Shown: positions 8,566 to 18,020 of the stretch, piece after piece | How the letters are laid out: every line of letters starts with the position of its first letter | Numbering within the stretch: the stretch's first letter is position 1 | Assembly (NCBI GenBank): GCA_965646445.1 | Contig: CBFFZW010000014.1 | Coordinates: 1 to 62,210 of the forward strand | Origin: UBA11524 sp965646445 | Lineage (GTDB): Bacteria > Bacillota > Clostridia > Christensenellales > Aristaeellaceae | Direction of reading: 5' to 3' | DNA length: 62,210 bases | Made by a program: the position numbers and the translations under genes | Notes under the pieces: model-generated | What the model saw: only the letters and a program-made list of their open reading frames with translations | What the model was told of the DNA's origin: nothing | The model's database searches: none

Positions 8566-11500
8566 GACCCAAGCTGTCCGTCATCATGCCCTGCTACAAC
8601 GTATCGGATACCATTGAGCGCGCCGTGCGCTCCATTGCGATGCAGCGGGTCAATTTTGCGTATGAAATCATCGCCATTGACGATGCCTCCACCGACCAGA
8701 CCTACGCCGTCCTGCAGCGGCTGTCCAGGCAGGTTCCCGCCCTGCGCATCCTGCAAAACGAAACCAACCAGGGCAATGCCGTCAGCTTTTATCGCGGACT
8801 GTCCGAGGCGCAGGGAGACTATTTCTGCGTGCTGGACGGCGACGATTACTACACCCTCCCCGACAAGTTCCAAAAGCAGGTGGACTTTCTCGATGCCGAT
8901 GTCAGGCAGGCGTATGTCGGCTGCTGCCATTACTTTGTCATCGACGTCGGCGAGGGCCAGGTCAGCGTGCCGGACTGCGTTGCGTTCGACGAATTCAACT
9001 ACACCGATTTCCTGACCCAGCACGCGGGCTATTTCCACACGGCCACGCACATGTACCGCCATATCTTCCGCGGCAATGTTCCCGAATACTACAAGCAAAA
9101 AGTCTATCGCGGCGATACGCCCAGAACCGTGTTCCACCTCATGTTCAGCGGCGGAAGAATCAAAATCCTGAACTTTGTCGCGTCCGCTTATGTCTTTACC
9201 TATGAAGGCATCTGGTCCAGCATGGATCAGAAGAAGCAATACGAGTATCAGATCAATTATCTGAATCATCTGGATCAGACGGTCAACACCCCCATGGAGC
9301 ACGCCTGCGTCGCCGCCCTTCGGGAAAAGAATGAAAAGATGCTGGTCAGCGCTCCTGAGGAAAAGCGCCGCTATCCCGAAAAGAGCATCGAGGCCTGCCT
9401 TGCCCGCATGTTCCGCTACGCACAGGTCTACGCCTTCCGCGAAAAGGACTACTTCCTCAAAAACGTCTATTCCTCCGAATATCTGGACACGCTGTGCGCC
9501 TCGTTAGGCGTGGTCTACCGCATCCATCATCCTGAGTGCGTGCAAAAGTCCGTTCGTAAGAAGCACCTTGTCATCCTGATGTGGCAGCTGAACCCCCATG
9601 GCGGCGGGCTTTTCCGGGAGATCACCGAGCTCCTGCAGATCTACGCGGATTGGCAAATCAAGGTCGTGGTGACGGATCGCGCCAGTGACATCGGCCCGGC
9701 GGAAGCCCTCTGGGCCGACTATGCCCATGTCGAATTGGTCAAGGTTCCCCAGGACTGCGAGGACACCCTCGGCTTCCTTTCGCGTATTCTCTGCGACTTC
9801 CAGCCCGAAAAGCTCTACGATTATTGCAGTCATGTGGATGTTTACAGCAGCGCGGCCATCCAGGACGGCCCCTGCCAGAACCTGTGCCTTTACTCCTACG
9901 ATCATGGCTTCTTGACGGGGCTGCAAAATCCGTTTCTGCATCGGATCATCGCCAAGCGTCCCGCCGATTACACCATGCTGACGCATAACTTCGGGGAAGA
10001 GCGCATTCTTTACATCCCAACCTGGAACATCCTCGATCCCCTGCCCGCCTCCCTGACCTATGAGCCGTTTGCCCAGCATACAAAGCTCATCACGGCTTCC
10101 GGCGCGGCCCGCTTCTACAAGCTGGAGGGCGGCTGGCCTTACCGGTACGAGGATTTTATCATCGACCTGCTCAAGGAAACCGGCGGCACCCATTACCACA
10201 TCGGCGATATACCGCCGGAGCGCATGGAACAGCTTCAGCGCCATCTGGCGGAAGCCGGCGTGGAGCAGGAGCGCTTCGTTCATATTCCGTGGGTCGATCA
10301 TCTTGCGCGCTTCTTCCTGGAAAAGCACGTTGATGTGTTCGTCGAGCCCTTCCCGACCGTTTCCTACAAAATGACGCTGGATCTCCTGGCGGCCGGTATT
10401 CCCGTCATCGCCTTTGACGCCGTCAAGCGCATGGAAATGGCCGACTTCCTGTATCCCCAGGCATTCAAGTGGCGTTCCAAGGAGCAGTTCATTGATCTGC
10501 TGTCGCGCGTCACCCCGGAGGAGCTGCGGAAGCATTCCCAATGGGCCAGGGATTATTTCGAGCGCCATCATTCCCTTGCGCTCATTGCCCCCTGCATTCT
10601 CGGCGATACCTCGCTGATGATCCCTGAAAAGGTTCATCTGACCGACCTGAACATCATCGACGTCCGCACCCAGGAGCGGCTTTATCAGGACTGCGGTCGG
10701 TTCCAGATCATGAGCGACGCGCCCATCAGCGGAAATCCCAATCGTCCGGGCACCAAGCCGCCGGCTTCAAGTACAAAGGCAGCGCCTCCCGCCCCCGCGG
10801 CGCCCGGCAAGAAGCCGGAAGCCGTCGCGTCTGTGCCGTCAGCTGTTCAAGATCAGGCGCTGCGTGCGCAGGCCGAGGCCCTGCGGCGCTCCCGAACCTA
10901 TCGGCTGGGCTATGCCGTGACCTATTTGCCGCGCACCCTGAAGCTCTTCCTCCGCCTTCTGCCTGAAAGCGGGTTCTCCGACGCATGGAAGACCTCCCAC
11001 CAGAGGGATGAGCTCACCGGGCGCGCCATCAGCAATGCCGCCCTTGAGCTTGCCCATGTGGAATCAGGCATATGCATGCGGGTCGGCCGTGCACTGACGC
11101 TGCCCTATCGCGGCCTGCGCGGCTTGCTTAACCGACTCACGGGCGCCGACCTTCGGGCACGGCAGGCCGCGATCGAAGAAAAACTGATCAGAACGGAAAA
11201 GGCACTCCAGCATTTTTCACAGCAAAGCACGCAGAATCAAAAAGGAATCAAGCGTTCCCTGTACAGGATCAAAACCACGCTGCCGCAGATGCAGGATTGT
11301 CTGCTTCAGCGTCAGGATGAGCAGAAGCCCTGTCATGCGGAAAGCCTGGAACAAGGAAAACGCATCTACGCCGATACGGCCTATATCAAGTCCTCCATGC
11401 TCCGCTATGAAAACCTGCTCAAGCAGACCCAAAGGCTCACCAAAGAAGTCCGGCAGACGCTTCCGCAGCTGCTGGCCAAAACGCTGCCCCGGCAGACCAT

Positions 11501-12287
11501 CGAGCACCTGGACTACCATTTGACGGAGCACTGCAATCTCAACTGCCAATGCTGCAGCACCTTTTCACCCCTGGCCAAGGAAAAATTCGCTGATCCCGAC
11601 CAATTTGCCCGCGACCTGACCAGACTGTACGAGCTCATCGGCGACCGGCTCGAACAGCTTCATCTGCTTGGCGGAGAGCCGCTCCTGCATCCCCAGCTTG
11701 AACAGTTTGCCCGCATCAGCCGCGAGATTTTCCCCGAGGCAAGGATCGACTTCACGACCAACGGTCTGCTGATTCACAGCATGAGCGAATCCTTCTGGCA
11801 GACGCTGCGCCAATACAACGTCGCGATCAAGTACACCAAGTATCCCATCAACCAGGATTATGCTGAAATCGTTGATTATGTGCGCGGCAAGGGCGTTCGG
11901 ATCTTCTCCGCCGGCGGGGAAAAGCCCATCTCTCAGTTCAGACGGATCCCGCTGAATGCCAAGGGAACCTGCAATACCTACCTTTCCTACATTCAGTGTC
12001 CTTACACAGACTGCGCGCAGCTCCGGGACGGCAAGCTGTATCGCTGCCCCGCCTCCGCCTATTCGGACCTGGTCAACAACGCGCTTGAAGCCGAAGGACG
12101 GACAGACCGCTTCCGCCTCACCGACCAGGACTTCATTGACCGGTGGCAGGCACGCGACGCCGATGAGGTGCTGTCCTTCCTGACCAACGCCGTTCCCTTC
12201 TGCCAATACTGCGATATGGCCAGCGCCACCGCCATTCCATGGTGTCAGTCGAAAAAGACCGTCTCCGAATGGGTTGACCAGGATTAA
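8562..12287 (+). CDS. GT2 + GT-B glycosyltransferase + radical SAM fusion protein
   Basis: A 1241-residue protein with at least three catalytic-looking parts. Residues 1 to about 330 are a GT2 domain (SVIMPCYNVSDTI, IDDASTDQT, VLDGDDYY). About 340-720 resemble a GT-B glycosyltransferase (start LVILMWQLNPHGGGLFRE; donor-site-like FVEPFPTVSYKMTLDLLAAG). A Pro/Ala-rich linker (about 735-775) and an ALRRSRTYRLGY helix follow, then a coiled coil (about 880-980). Residues about 985-1241 are a radical-SAM domain: CX3CX2C at C991, C995 and C998, GGEPLLHP, and a later cysteine-rich stretch resembling an auxiliary cluster (about 1140-1235). GTG start overlaps the previous stop. The substrate of the radical-SAM part is unknown. 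Confidence 0.85.
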   Translation: MRPKLSVIMPCYNVSDTIERAVRSIAMQRVNFAYEIIAIDDASTDQTYAVLQRLSRQVPALRILQNETNQGNAVSFYRGLSEAQGDYFCVLDGDDYYTLPDKFQKQVDFLDADVRQAYVGCCHYFVIDVGEGQVSVPDCVAFDEFNYTDFLTQHAGYFHTATHMYRHIFRGNVPEYYKQKVYRGDTPRTVFHLMFSGGRIKILNFVASAYVFTYEGIWSSMDQKKQYEYQINYLNHLDQTVNTPMEHACVAALREKNEKMLVSAPEEKRRYPEKSIEACLARMFRYAQVYAFREKDYFLKNVYSSEYLDTLCASLGVVYRIHHPECVQKSVRKKHLVILMWQLNPHGGGLFREITELLQIYADWQIKVVVTDRASDIGPAEALWADYAHVELVKVPQDCEDTLGFLSRILCDFQPEKLYDYCSHVDVYSSAAIQDGPCQNLCLYSYDHGFLTGLQNPFLHRIIAKRPADYTMLTHNFGEERILYIPTWNILDPLPASLTYEPFAQHTKLITASGAARFYKLEGGWPYRYEDFIIDLLKETGGTHYHIGDIPPERMEQLQRHLAEAGVEQERFVHIPWVDHLARFFLEKHVDVFVEPFPTVSYKMTLDLLAAGIPVIAFDAVKRMEMADFLYPQAFKWRSKEQFIDLLSRVTPEELRKHSQWARDYFERHHSLALIAPCILGDTSLMIPEKVHLTDLNIIDVRTQERLYQDCGRFQIMSDAPISGNPNRPGTKPPASSTKAAPPAPAAPGKKPEAVASVPSAVQDQALRAQAEALRRSRTYRLGYAVTYLPRTLKLFLRLLPESGFSDAWKTSHQRDELTGRAISNAALELAHVESGICMRVGRALTLPYRGLRGLLNRLTGADLRARQAAIEEKLIRTEKALQHFSQQSTQNQKGIKRSLYRIKTTLPQMQDCLLQRQDEQKPCHAESLEQGKRIYADTAYIKSSMLRYENLLKQTQRLTKEVRQTLPQLLAKTLPRQTIEHLDYHLTEHCNLNCQCCSTFSPLAKEKFADPDQFARDLTRLYELIGDRLEQLHLLGGEPLLHPQLEQFARISREIFPEARIDFTTNGLLIHSMSESFWQTLRQYNVAIKYTKYPINQDYAEIVDYVRGKGVRIFSAGGEKPISQFRRIPLNAKGTCNTYLSYIQCPYTDCAQLRDGKLYRCPASAYSDLVNNALEAEGRTDRFRLTDQDFIDRWQARDADEVLSFLTNAVPFCQYCDMASATAIPWCQSKKTVSEWVDQD

Positions 12288-12305
12288 GGCAGGAGGGCAG
12301 CCATC

Positions 12306-13097
12306 ATGAACAGCATCCATCCGTCCGCGAAAATAGCGTCCGACGTGATTCTGGGCGATGACATCACCATCGCTGAGGGCGTCGTGATCGACCGTCAGGC
12401 CATCATCCATGACCATGTTTCCATTGCCGCCTATTCCTACATTGGGTGCCAGTGTATCCTGGGCGAGTACCTCGCTGACTTTTACCAGGATTACGAGAAC
12501 AAGGCTCACCCCCTGACCATCGGCCCCCACGCCCTCCTGCGCAGCGGAACCATCATCTACGGCGACACGGCCATCGGCAGTCACTTCCAGACAGGCCACC
12601 GCACGACCGTCCGCGAGAAGGCCGTCATCGGCGATCACGTTCGCCTGGGCACCATGGCCGATATTCAGGGGCATTGCAGCATCGGGCACTACGTCAGCAT
12701 TCACAGCGGCGTATTTGTGGCACCCGGCAGCGTCATTGAGGATTACGTCTGGCTTTTCCCCCATGTGGTGCTCACCAACGATCCAACGCCGCCGTCCGAT
12801 TCGGAGAAGGGCGTTACGATCCGCCGGTTCGCGTCGGTGGCGGCGCGCGCCATGATCCTGCCCGGCCTCACCATCGGTGAGCACGCTCTGATCGGCGCCG
12901 GCTCCGTCGTCACGCATGACGTTCCGCCCGGCAAAGCCGCGGTGGGCGCTCCGGCCCGCGTCAAGGGGGATGTCGAAGCCGTCATCAACCCGGATACCGG
13001 CGAGCCCGCCTACCCATGGCCCCGGCATTTCCGCCGCGGTATGCCCTGGAAGGAGCAAGGGTACGACGCCTGGGCCGCGGAGCATGAAGCGCCGTAA
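12306..13097 (+). CDS. Left-handed beta-helix acyltransferase (FdtC/QdtC-like)
   Basis: A 263-residue hexapeptide-repeat (LbH) acyltransferase, with repeats such as IGDHVRLGTMADI, IGHYVSIHSGVFV and ENALIGAGSVV-like turns, ending in PGKAAVGAPARV. With the FdtB/FdtA-like genes upstream, the likely reaction is acetyl-CoA-dependent N-acetylation of the dTDP-3-amino-3,6-dideoxyhexose. Length fits the longer QdtC-type enzymes. SD AGGAGGG lies 8 bases before ATG 12306. Other LbH acyltransferases (serine or sugar O-acetyltransferases) remain possible. Confidence 0.8.
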   Translation: MNSIHPSAKIASDVILGDDITIAEGVVIDRQAIIHDHVSIAAYSYIGCQCILGEYLADFYQDYENKAHPLTIGPHALLRSGTIIYGDTAIGSHFQTGHRTTVREKAVIGDHVRLGTMADIQGHCSIGHYVSIHSGVFVAPGSVIEDYVWLFPHVVLTNDPTPPSDSEKGVTIRRFASVAARAMILPGLTIGEHALIGAGSVVTHDVPPGKAAVGAPARVKGDVEAVINPDTGEPAYPWPRHFRRGMPWKEQGYDAWAAEHEAP

Positions 13098-13139
13098 CCG
13101 CCGCTGCCCGCTATCATCAACGTCAAAGGAGATGCGTCC

Positions 13140-14705
13140 ATGATTTCTGCCAAGAGCCCCCGCCGGTTCATCGCATTGCTGCTGATCCTGGTTCTGTCCG
13201 CGGGCCTCTACATCGGGATCGCCGCCCTCAGGCCGGCCTACCATGTCGATGAATACCTGACCTATACGCTGTCCAACGGCCGCGTGTTCGGGCAGGTGGA
13301 TTTTCTTTCCCCTTATGAGGATGTCGACGCCTTTTACACCGGCGCCCTGGGCCTGACCCCGGAAGAAGCCTTCCACTTTGAAAAGCCCATACAAAACGCG
13401 CGCCAGGACGCGCATCCGCCTTTGTACTATATGCTGGTGCACGGCCTGTGCTCGCTGGCCTCGCCTCAGTTCAGCATCCACATCGCGGAAAGCATTAATC
13501 TTGTCTTTTTCCTTGTATCCATCCTGCTTTGCTATTTGATTCTGAAGGAAATCCTTCACCCCAAATTTCAGCCTTGGATTCTCTTTCTGACGCTCATCAC
13601 CGTCCTCAATCCGGGTGTGCTGAACATCGCGGTCTTCATGCGCATGTATCTGATGGGCATGACCATGTGCCTGCTGCTGACCTATGGCCAGATCAAGTGG
13701 CTGAAGTCCCCTTCCATCGGCTATGGCGTCAGCCTGAGCATCATCAGCCTGATCGGCGCCCTGACCCATTACTATTTCATTTTCTTCTGCTTCTTCTCCT
13801 GGCTGTGCTGCCTGCTGACCATGCTGAAGGAAAAGTATTCCTGGAAAAATGTGCTCGTCTATCTGCTTTGGCCCTGTCTGGCCGGAGGCCTCATGCTGGC
13901 CGTCTGGCCCGCCGCGATCGACCATGTTCTGTATCGGTCGGGCAGAGGCAGCGAAAGCATCTGGTCGTTCAGCCGTTTCGGAACGCAGCTTTCCTATTAC
14001 TTTGACAGGCTGAACCAGAACCTATTCGGATACGCCTTCCTCATCCTTGGAGCGCTCCTTCTTGCAGGATATATCTTCAAAAGAAAAATGGCGGATGTTC
14101 CCGCCGACGATGACGCGCCTTTCCGTTTTTCATGGATCGCAGCCACGCTTCTTCTGCCCACCCTTCTGTATTTTCTTCTTGTTGCCAAAATATCCACCTA
14201 TTATCTGGATGAGCGGTATATGGGGCTGATCTATCCCCTTTGCATTCTGTCCGTTCTGTTGCTCCTGTGGCGGCTCGCCAGCATCAAAAAATCTGCTTTG
14301 CTTCGCGGCCTCGCCGTCGCCTGCTGCATCGTATTCACGGCCAGCGCCTGGATTTTCTGCAGCTGGTCTTACAGCTTCCGAAACTGGAACGCCTCCATTC
14401 ATGATATCAATAGTTCCGGCGCCTCCGACGCGATCGTTGTTCTGAAGGACGATGAGGTGTGGAAGGTCTAGACCCTCTATCCGAAGCACCAGCAGATGGA
14501 TTCTGTCACTTATGTGCCCGCAAATCAGCTTGAAGACGCCCGGGACGTACTCGAAGACAAGCTGGATCACTGCTATCTCGCGATCAGCCGCTCCCTGGAT
14601 GCCGCGGACATTCTCAGCGCACTGTACGAAAGCCCGCCTGAAGTCGCTGAGCTTCATCCGGGTGAAAGCGGCTACTTTGCCGATTATCTTGTGATGCAGC
14701 CATAA
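13140..14705 (+). pseudogene. GT-C (GT39-like) membrane glycosyltransferase with in-frame TAG
   Basis: The first part (13140-14471, 443 residues) has about ten hydrophobic segments, an early acidic HVDEYLTY motif after TM1 and QDAHPPLYYMLVHG, as in GT39-like enzymes using polyprenyl-phosphate sugars at the outer face. A TAG at 14469-14471 interrupts it, but the same frame continues without a break for 77 codons (TLYPKHQQMDSVTYV, then DARDVLEDKLDHCYLAISRS) to TAA at 14703-14705. No SD precedes ATG 14496, so the downstream part is not a separate gene. This is a nonsense mutation, a sequencing error, or readthrough/recoding. SD AAAGGAG precedes ATG 13140. Confidence 0.75.
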
Positions 14706-14763
14706 AATTCGCTACCGAATCATTTTCATAGCGTTATCATACAAAAGAAAGGTGCGGAAAAAT

Positions 14764-15855
14764 ATGCGTATCAAGAAAAAGTATATCCATCGTCTTACGT
14801 TCTTAGGCATGGTATCTATGCTGTGTCTGCTTTTTTCGCTTGCCGCGGCAGAATCCGTATCCGTTTCTGTCGCTGATGTCAAGGGCAACAAGTCGGCCAT
14901 CTACACCCTCATTTCCGACGACGGCTATTACGACAGCGGCGTTATCCTTAACGAGCTGGCCAAAAAGCACGATCTTCGCGTAACGGTGGCGGGCTATTCC
15001 CGCCGCCTGAACGTGGATTACGCAGAATGGCAGGCCATTGAGTCCCAGGGCCATGTGGAGGTTGTCAGCCATAGCTTCAATCACCGCAAAATGGCCGATA
15101 CCGAGATCATCTCCGATGACGAGTACTACCAGGAAATCTATGGCTCCCGCCTCTTCACCGAGGAAATGTTCGGTAAGCCGATGTTCGCTTTTGTCGCGCC
15201 AAACAACCAGATGACGGAGCGCGGCTATATGTTTCTGCGCGGCGCCGGCTATTTTGCCGTCCGCCGCGGCGAACGAGGGCTGAACCCCCTCAGCCCCGCC
15301 GACGGCTACGCGCCCTTTGAATGGTTCAACCTGGGGTGCTACGGTATCGGCGACGTGTCGTCAACGTCGGAGCGCAACCACTGGATTGACAACGCCATCG
15401 AAAGCAAGGCCTGGCTGATCGAAATGTGGCATTGCATTTCGCCTGAAGCGGACTCCACCTACCAGTCCATCAGCACCGCCATGGCGGATGAGCATCTCGC
15501 CTATGCGGCCTGGCAGCGCAAGCAGGGCAATCTGTGGGTCGCCTCCTACGAGGACGCCGTCCGCTATATCCGGGAGCGTCAGAACGCCGCCGTCCAGGTG
15601 GTGGAGACAACGCGGGATTCAGCTGTGATCGAGCTCAGCTGCGACCGCGGCTTCCTACCGCAAAGCATTTTCAGCGACCCGCTGACCCTCAATGTGACGC
15701 TCCCCGAGGATTGGGCGTATATCTTCGTTTTCCAGAATGGCAAGGCCTGCGAGGTAACGCCGCTGGATGAAGCCCGCCATGTGTTCAGCTTCGACGCCGT
15801 GCCCGACGGCGGCCTGATTGAGATCCAGGCCCTGACAGCCATCCCTGCCGCATAA
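14764..15855 (+). CDS. Secreted CE4-type polysaccharide deacetylase
   Basis: A 363-residue protein with an N-terminal signal segment (hydrophobic LTFLGMVSMLCLLFSLAAA) and a NodB-like domain. Metal-site residues are visible as D52-D53 (ISDDGYYD) and H103/H107 (SHSFNH); the later PNNQMTERGYMFLRGAGY segment fits the fold. It should hydrolyse acetyl groups from an N- or O-acetylated glycan outside the membrane, perhaps the exported polymer itself. C-terminal about 75 residues form an extra beta-rich segment. ATG 14764 is preferred over GTG 14752 because AGAAAGG is 11 bases upstream. Last gene of the operon. Confidence 0.82.
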   Translation: MRIKKKYIHRLTFLGMVSMLCLLFSLAAAESVSVSVADVKGNKSAIYTLISDDGYYDSGVILNELAKKHDLRVTVAGYSRRLNVDYAEWQAIESQGHVEVVSHSFNHRKMADTEIISDDEYYQEIYGSRLFTEEMFGKPMFAFVAPNNQMTERGYMFLRGAGYFAVRRGERGLNPLSPADGYAPFEWFNLGCYGIGDVSSTSERNHWIDNAIESKAWLIEMWHCISPEADSTYQSISTAMADEHLAYAAWQRKQGNLWVASYEDAVRYIRERQNAAVQVVETTRDSAVIELSCDRGFLPQSIFSDPLTLNVTLPEDWAYIFVFQNGKACEVTPLDEARHVFSFDAVPDGGLIEIQALTAIPAA

Positions 15856-15872
15856 CCCTGACCCCTATCATG

Positions 15873-15915
15873 AAAAGCCACGACCCGCGTTCATCGCTGC
15901 GGATCGTGGCTTTTT
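15873..15915 (+). terminator. Terminator closing the polysaccharide operon (bidirectional)
   Basis: Arms AAAAGCCACGA (15873-15883) and TCGTGGCTTTTT (15904-15915). A T-run follows in both directions, so it serves the plus-strand operon and the convergent minus-strand M50 gene that ends at 15935. Confidence 0.88.
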
Positions 15916-15934
15916 CCTTGTCCCTTTTGCGGTT

Positions 15935-17062
15935 TTATTCCTTGCCCGCCTTTTCCTCCGCCAGCCGCAGCAGCTCCCGTTCCCCCTCGATTTCCTGGGG
16001 ATTCGGCCATGTAGCGGCGGCCTTGTCGAAGGCCTCTCGCAGCTTCTTGGCCCCTTCCAGGTCATGATCCCGCAAAAGGGCGATGATAACCTTCGTACGG
16101 AGCACGGGAGGCATGGTCTTCATGGCCTTCAGCAGCCGGGCGGTGTCCTTTTCCTCCAATTTCCGCGCCAGCGTGGTCGGCTCGTCCAGAAGCAGCTCCA
16201 GCGCCGCGCCGTCGCACATCAGCATCGCGCGATACAGGGGCAGCATGCTCTGCTCCTGTTCCAGCAGGCGGCGAATGGCCGTCAGCGCGGCGGGCAGCTC
16301 GCCCGCGTCCATGCTCCTGTTGGCGTTCATGATCGCGCTGCCCATCACCATCGGCTGATCCAGCGCCTCCTCCGGGAGGGCGGGGAACAACTCCTCCGGC
16401 ATCTCCCGAAGGCGAAGGCCGGAAGCCAGCAGCGCGTTGATCTTGGTTTGAAGCCACAGCGCCTGCCGGACCTCGGGGCTGCGGATCAGCGCCAGCAGGT
16501 TGCTGCCGTCGTTTGCCACCACCGCCAGGGGCAGCGGAACGATGTTCATCATCCCCACCGCCACGCCCAGGATGGCGCCCTCCAGGCAGATCACCCGCGC
16601 CAAGGGCTGAGGCCAGAGCAGCCAGGCGGCAAGCCCCAGGATGGCCGACAGCAGGAAATTCGCCATCGCGCCGCCCGCGTTGTACAAGCCGAAGGGATAG
16701 CGGCCGTCCTTCATCGGCGGCGGAGACAGCAGGCATTGCCCGCCGGTACCTGCCAGCGTCAGCCGACCATGATGGAGGCGGCCATCCGCGCCCTTCTGCC
16801 AGATATGGCTGCCGACGCGGAAGGAAACAAAGTCATAGCCGGTCAGCCGCCCGCACACCAAGTGTCCGGCTTCGTGAACCACCACATGCAGCTGCTCCCA
16901 CACCAGGAGCATCACCAGCAAAACGGCGATGGTCAGCCATGGCTTTCCCGGCATGACCGTAGCGGCGGCGTACCCCGCCATCATCCCGATACCGTAGCCC
17001 ACCAGCATCATCAGGATGAACATGCCTGACTGAGCCAGCCGTTTCTTCCATTTTTTGTTCAT
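15935..17062 (-). CDS. M50 (site-2 protease-like) membrane metalloprotease
   Basis: A 375-residue membrane protein with the zinc-binding HEAGH (63-67) in a hydrophobic segment and a second conserved NDGSN segment after a pair of membrane helices (MMNIVPLPLAVVANDGSN), the S2P layout. Such proteases cut membrane-embedded or membrane-near substrates; the substrate here is unknown. The C-terminal 170 residues are helical and cytoplasmic. Start chosen at 17062 (SD GGAGG, 7 bases away); an in-frame ATG at 17101 lies within the terminator of the upstream gene. Its own promoter is not evident. Confidence 0.8.
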   Translation of the reverse strand: MNKKWKKRLAQSGMFILMMLVGYGIGMMAGYAAATVMPGKPWLTIAVLLVMLLVWEQLHVVVHEAGHLVCGRLTGYDFVSFRVGSHIWQKGADGRLHHGRLTLAGTGGQCLLSPPPMKDGRYPFGLYNAGGAMANFLLSAILGLAAWLLWPQPLARVICLEGAILGVAVGMMNIVPLPLAVVANDGSNLLALIRSPEVRQALWLQTKINALLASGLRLREMPEELFPALPEEALDQPMVMGSAIMNANRSMDAGELPAALTAIRRLLEQEQSMLPLYRAMLMCDGAALELLLDEPTTLARKLEEKDTARLLKAMKTMPPVLRTKVIIALLRDHDLEGAKKLREAFDKAAATWPNPQEIEGERELLRLAEEKAGKE

Positions 17063-17074
17063 TTTTCGTCCTCC

Positions 17075-17113
17075 AAAAAAGGCTGAGCCGATTTGTTTCA
17101 AGCTCAGCCTTTT
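17075..17113 (-). terminator. Terminator after the AraC gene
   Basis: Arms GGCTGAGC (17081-17088) and GCTCAGCC (17102-17109) extended by AAAA/TTTT. On the minus strand the stem is followed by six T, directly downstream of the AraC gene and just upstream of the M50 SD. Confidence 0.8.
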
Positions 17114-17120
17114 GATGCGA

Positions 17121-18020
17121 TTACTTTTTACCGTTCTTGCGGATGGTGGCGTCCGGCTTGGCGGCCTGCTTCATGAACGCGGAGGGCGAAATGCCCACGA
17201 TGTTCTTAAACTGCTTGCTGAAATGATAGGGATCCTGCATTCCAACTTCAACGCCGGCCTGACGCACCGTGTAGTCCTGCTCCCGCAGAAGCTCCTTGGC
17301 CCGCTCCATCTTGCAGTGGAGCACATAGCTCAGGGGCGGCATACCCACCTCGCTGACGAAGCGCTTGCGGAAGGTCTCCATGGGCATCCGGGAAATCGCG
17401 GCCATCTCCGCCAGGGAGAAGTTATCCTTGTACTGGTTCGCCCGGAGGGTATCCACCACCTTGGCGATCTCGTGGGACAGCATGGCGTCCATGGCCACGG
17501 GCTGGCCCCAATGGCTGGCCAGCATGCCGTACATCAGGTGCTGAAGCTGATAGGTGGCGTCCCCCGTGCCGGAGTGGCGCACCATCACCTGCACAATCTG
17601 CTTGGCCAGGTACATCTGGCTGGGCAGAGCGCCCTGCTTCAGGGGCACATGCAAAAGCGCGCCCATCTTGCGTACCACCATCGGCGCCAGCGGGCCCTCC
17701 AGAGACACCCACAGAAGCCGCGCCTCGCCCTCCACCTGCACCGACGCCGGGTTGTCCCCGGCAGGCAGGAAGCAGGTCTGCTCCGCCTTCAGCAGCAGCT
17801 CGGTGCCCTGCCAGGTCAGCGTGGCCTCGCCATCCTCCACCGCGATCCACACCCACTGCTCGTGGGAATACAGCGCGTAGCTGCCGCTTTCCAGCATGAC
17901 GCTTCCCGCCGCGTGAATCCACGCGCCGCTGGCCCTTGTCAAACTACCGGGCTTATGCCAACCCTCTACCACCAGCGTGCCTGAGCCCGCTTCCAAACCC
18001 GCAAACAGATAGGACTCCAT
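17121..18020 (-). CDS. AraC-family transcriptional regulator
   Basis: A 299-residue regulator: an N-terminal cupin-like sensing half and a C-terminal double helix-turn-helix from about residue 195. The first HTH reads FSLAEMAAISRMPMETFRKRF and the second VRQAGVEVGMQDPYHFSKQF, followed by VGISPSAFMKQ, which is diagnostic. No sugar-utilisation gene lies next to it, so its target is unclear. ATG 18020 is favoured because the SD GGGGAGGAGG ends 6 bases before it; ATG 18026 abuts the SD. Transcribed away from sigK and ended by its own terminator. Confidence 0.88.
   Translation of the reverse strand: MESYLFAGLEAGSGTLVVEGWHKPGSLTRASGAWIHAAGSVMLESGSYALYSHEQWVWIAVEDGEATLTWQGTELLLKAEQTCFLPAGDNPASVQVEGEARLLWVSLEGPLAPMVVRKMGALLHVPLKQGALPSQMYLAKQIVQVMVRHSGTGDATYQLQHLMYGMLASHWGQPVAMDAMLSHEIAKVVDTLRANQYKDNFSLAEMAAISRMPMETFRKRFVSEVGMPPLSYVLHCKMERAKELLREQDYTVRQAGVEVGMQDPYHFSKQFKNIVGISPSAFMKQAAKPDATIRKNGKK

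Noticed and set aside
11565..13925. A 786-codon minus-strand open frame across the ends of three plus-strand genes
   Set aside because: It crosses several well-supported genes in antisense and has shadow-like composition.
14496..14705. Separate small gene after the TAG in the GT-C gene
   Set aside because: No SD before ATG 14496, and the frame joins the upstream gene without a gap; it is better read as the cut-off end of that gene.
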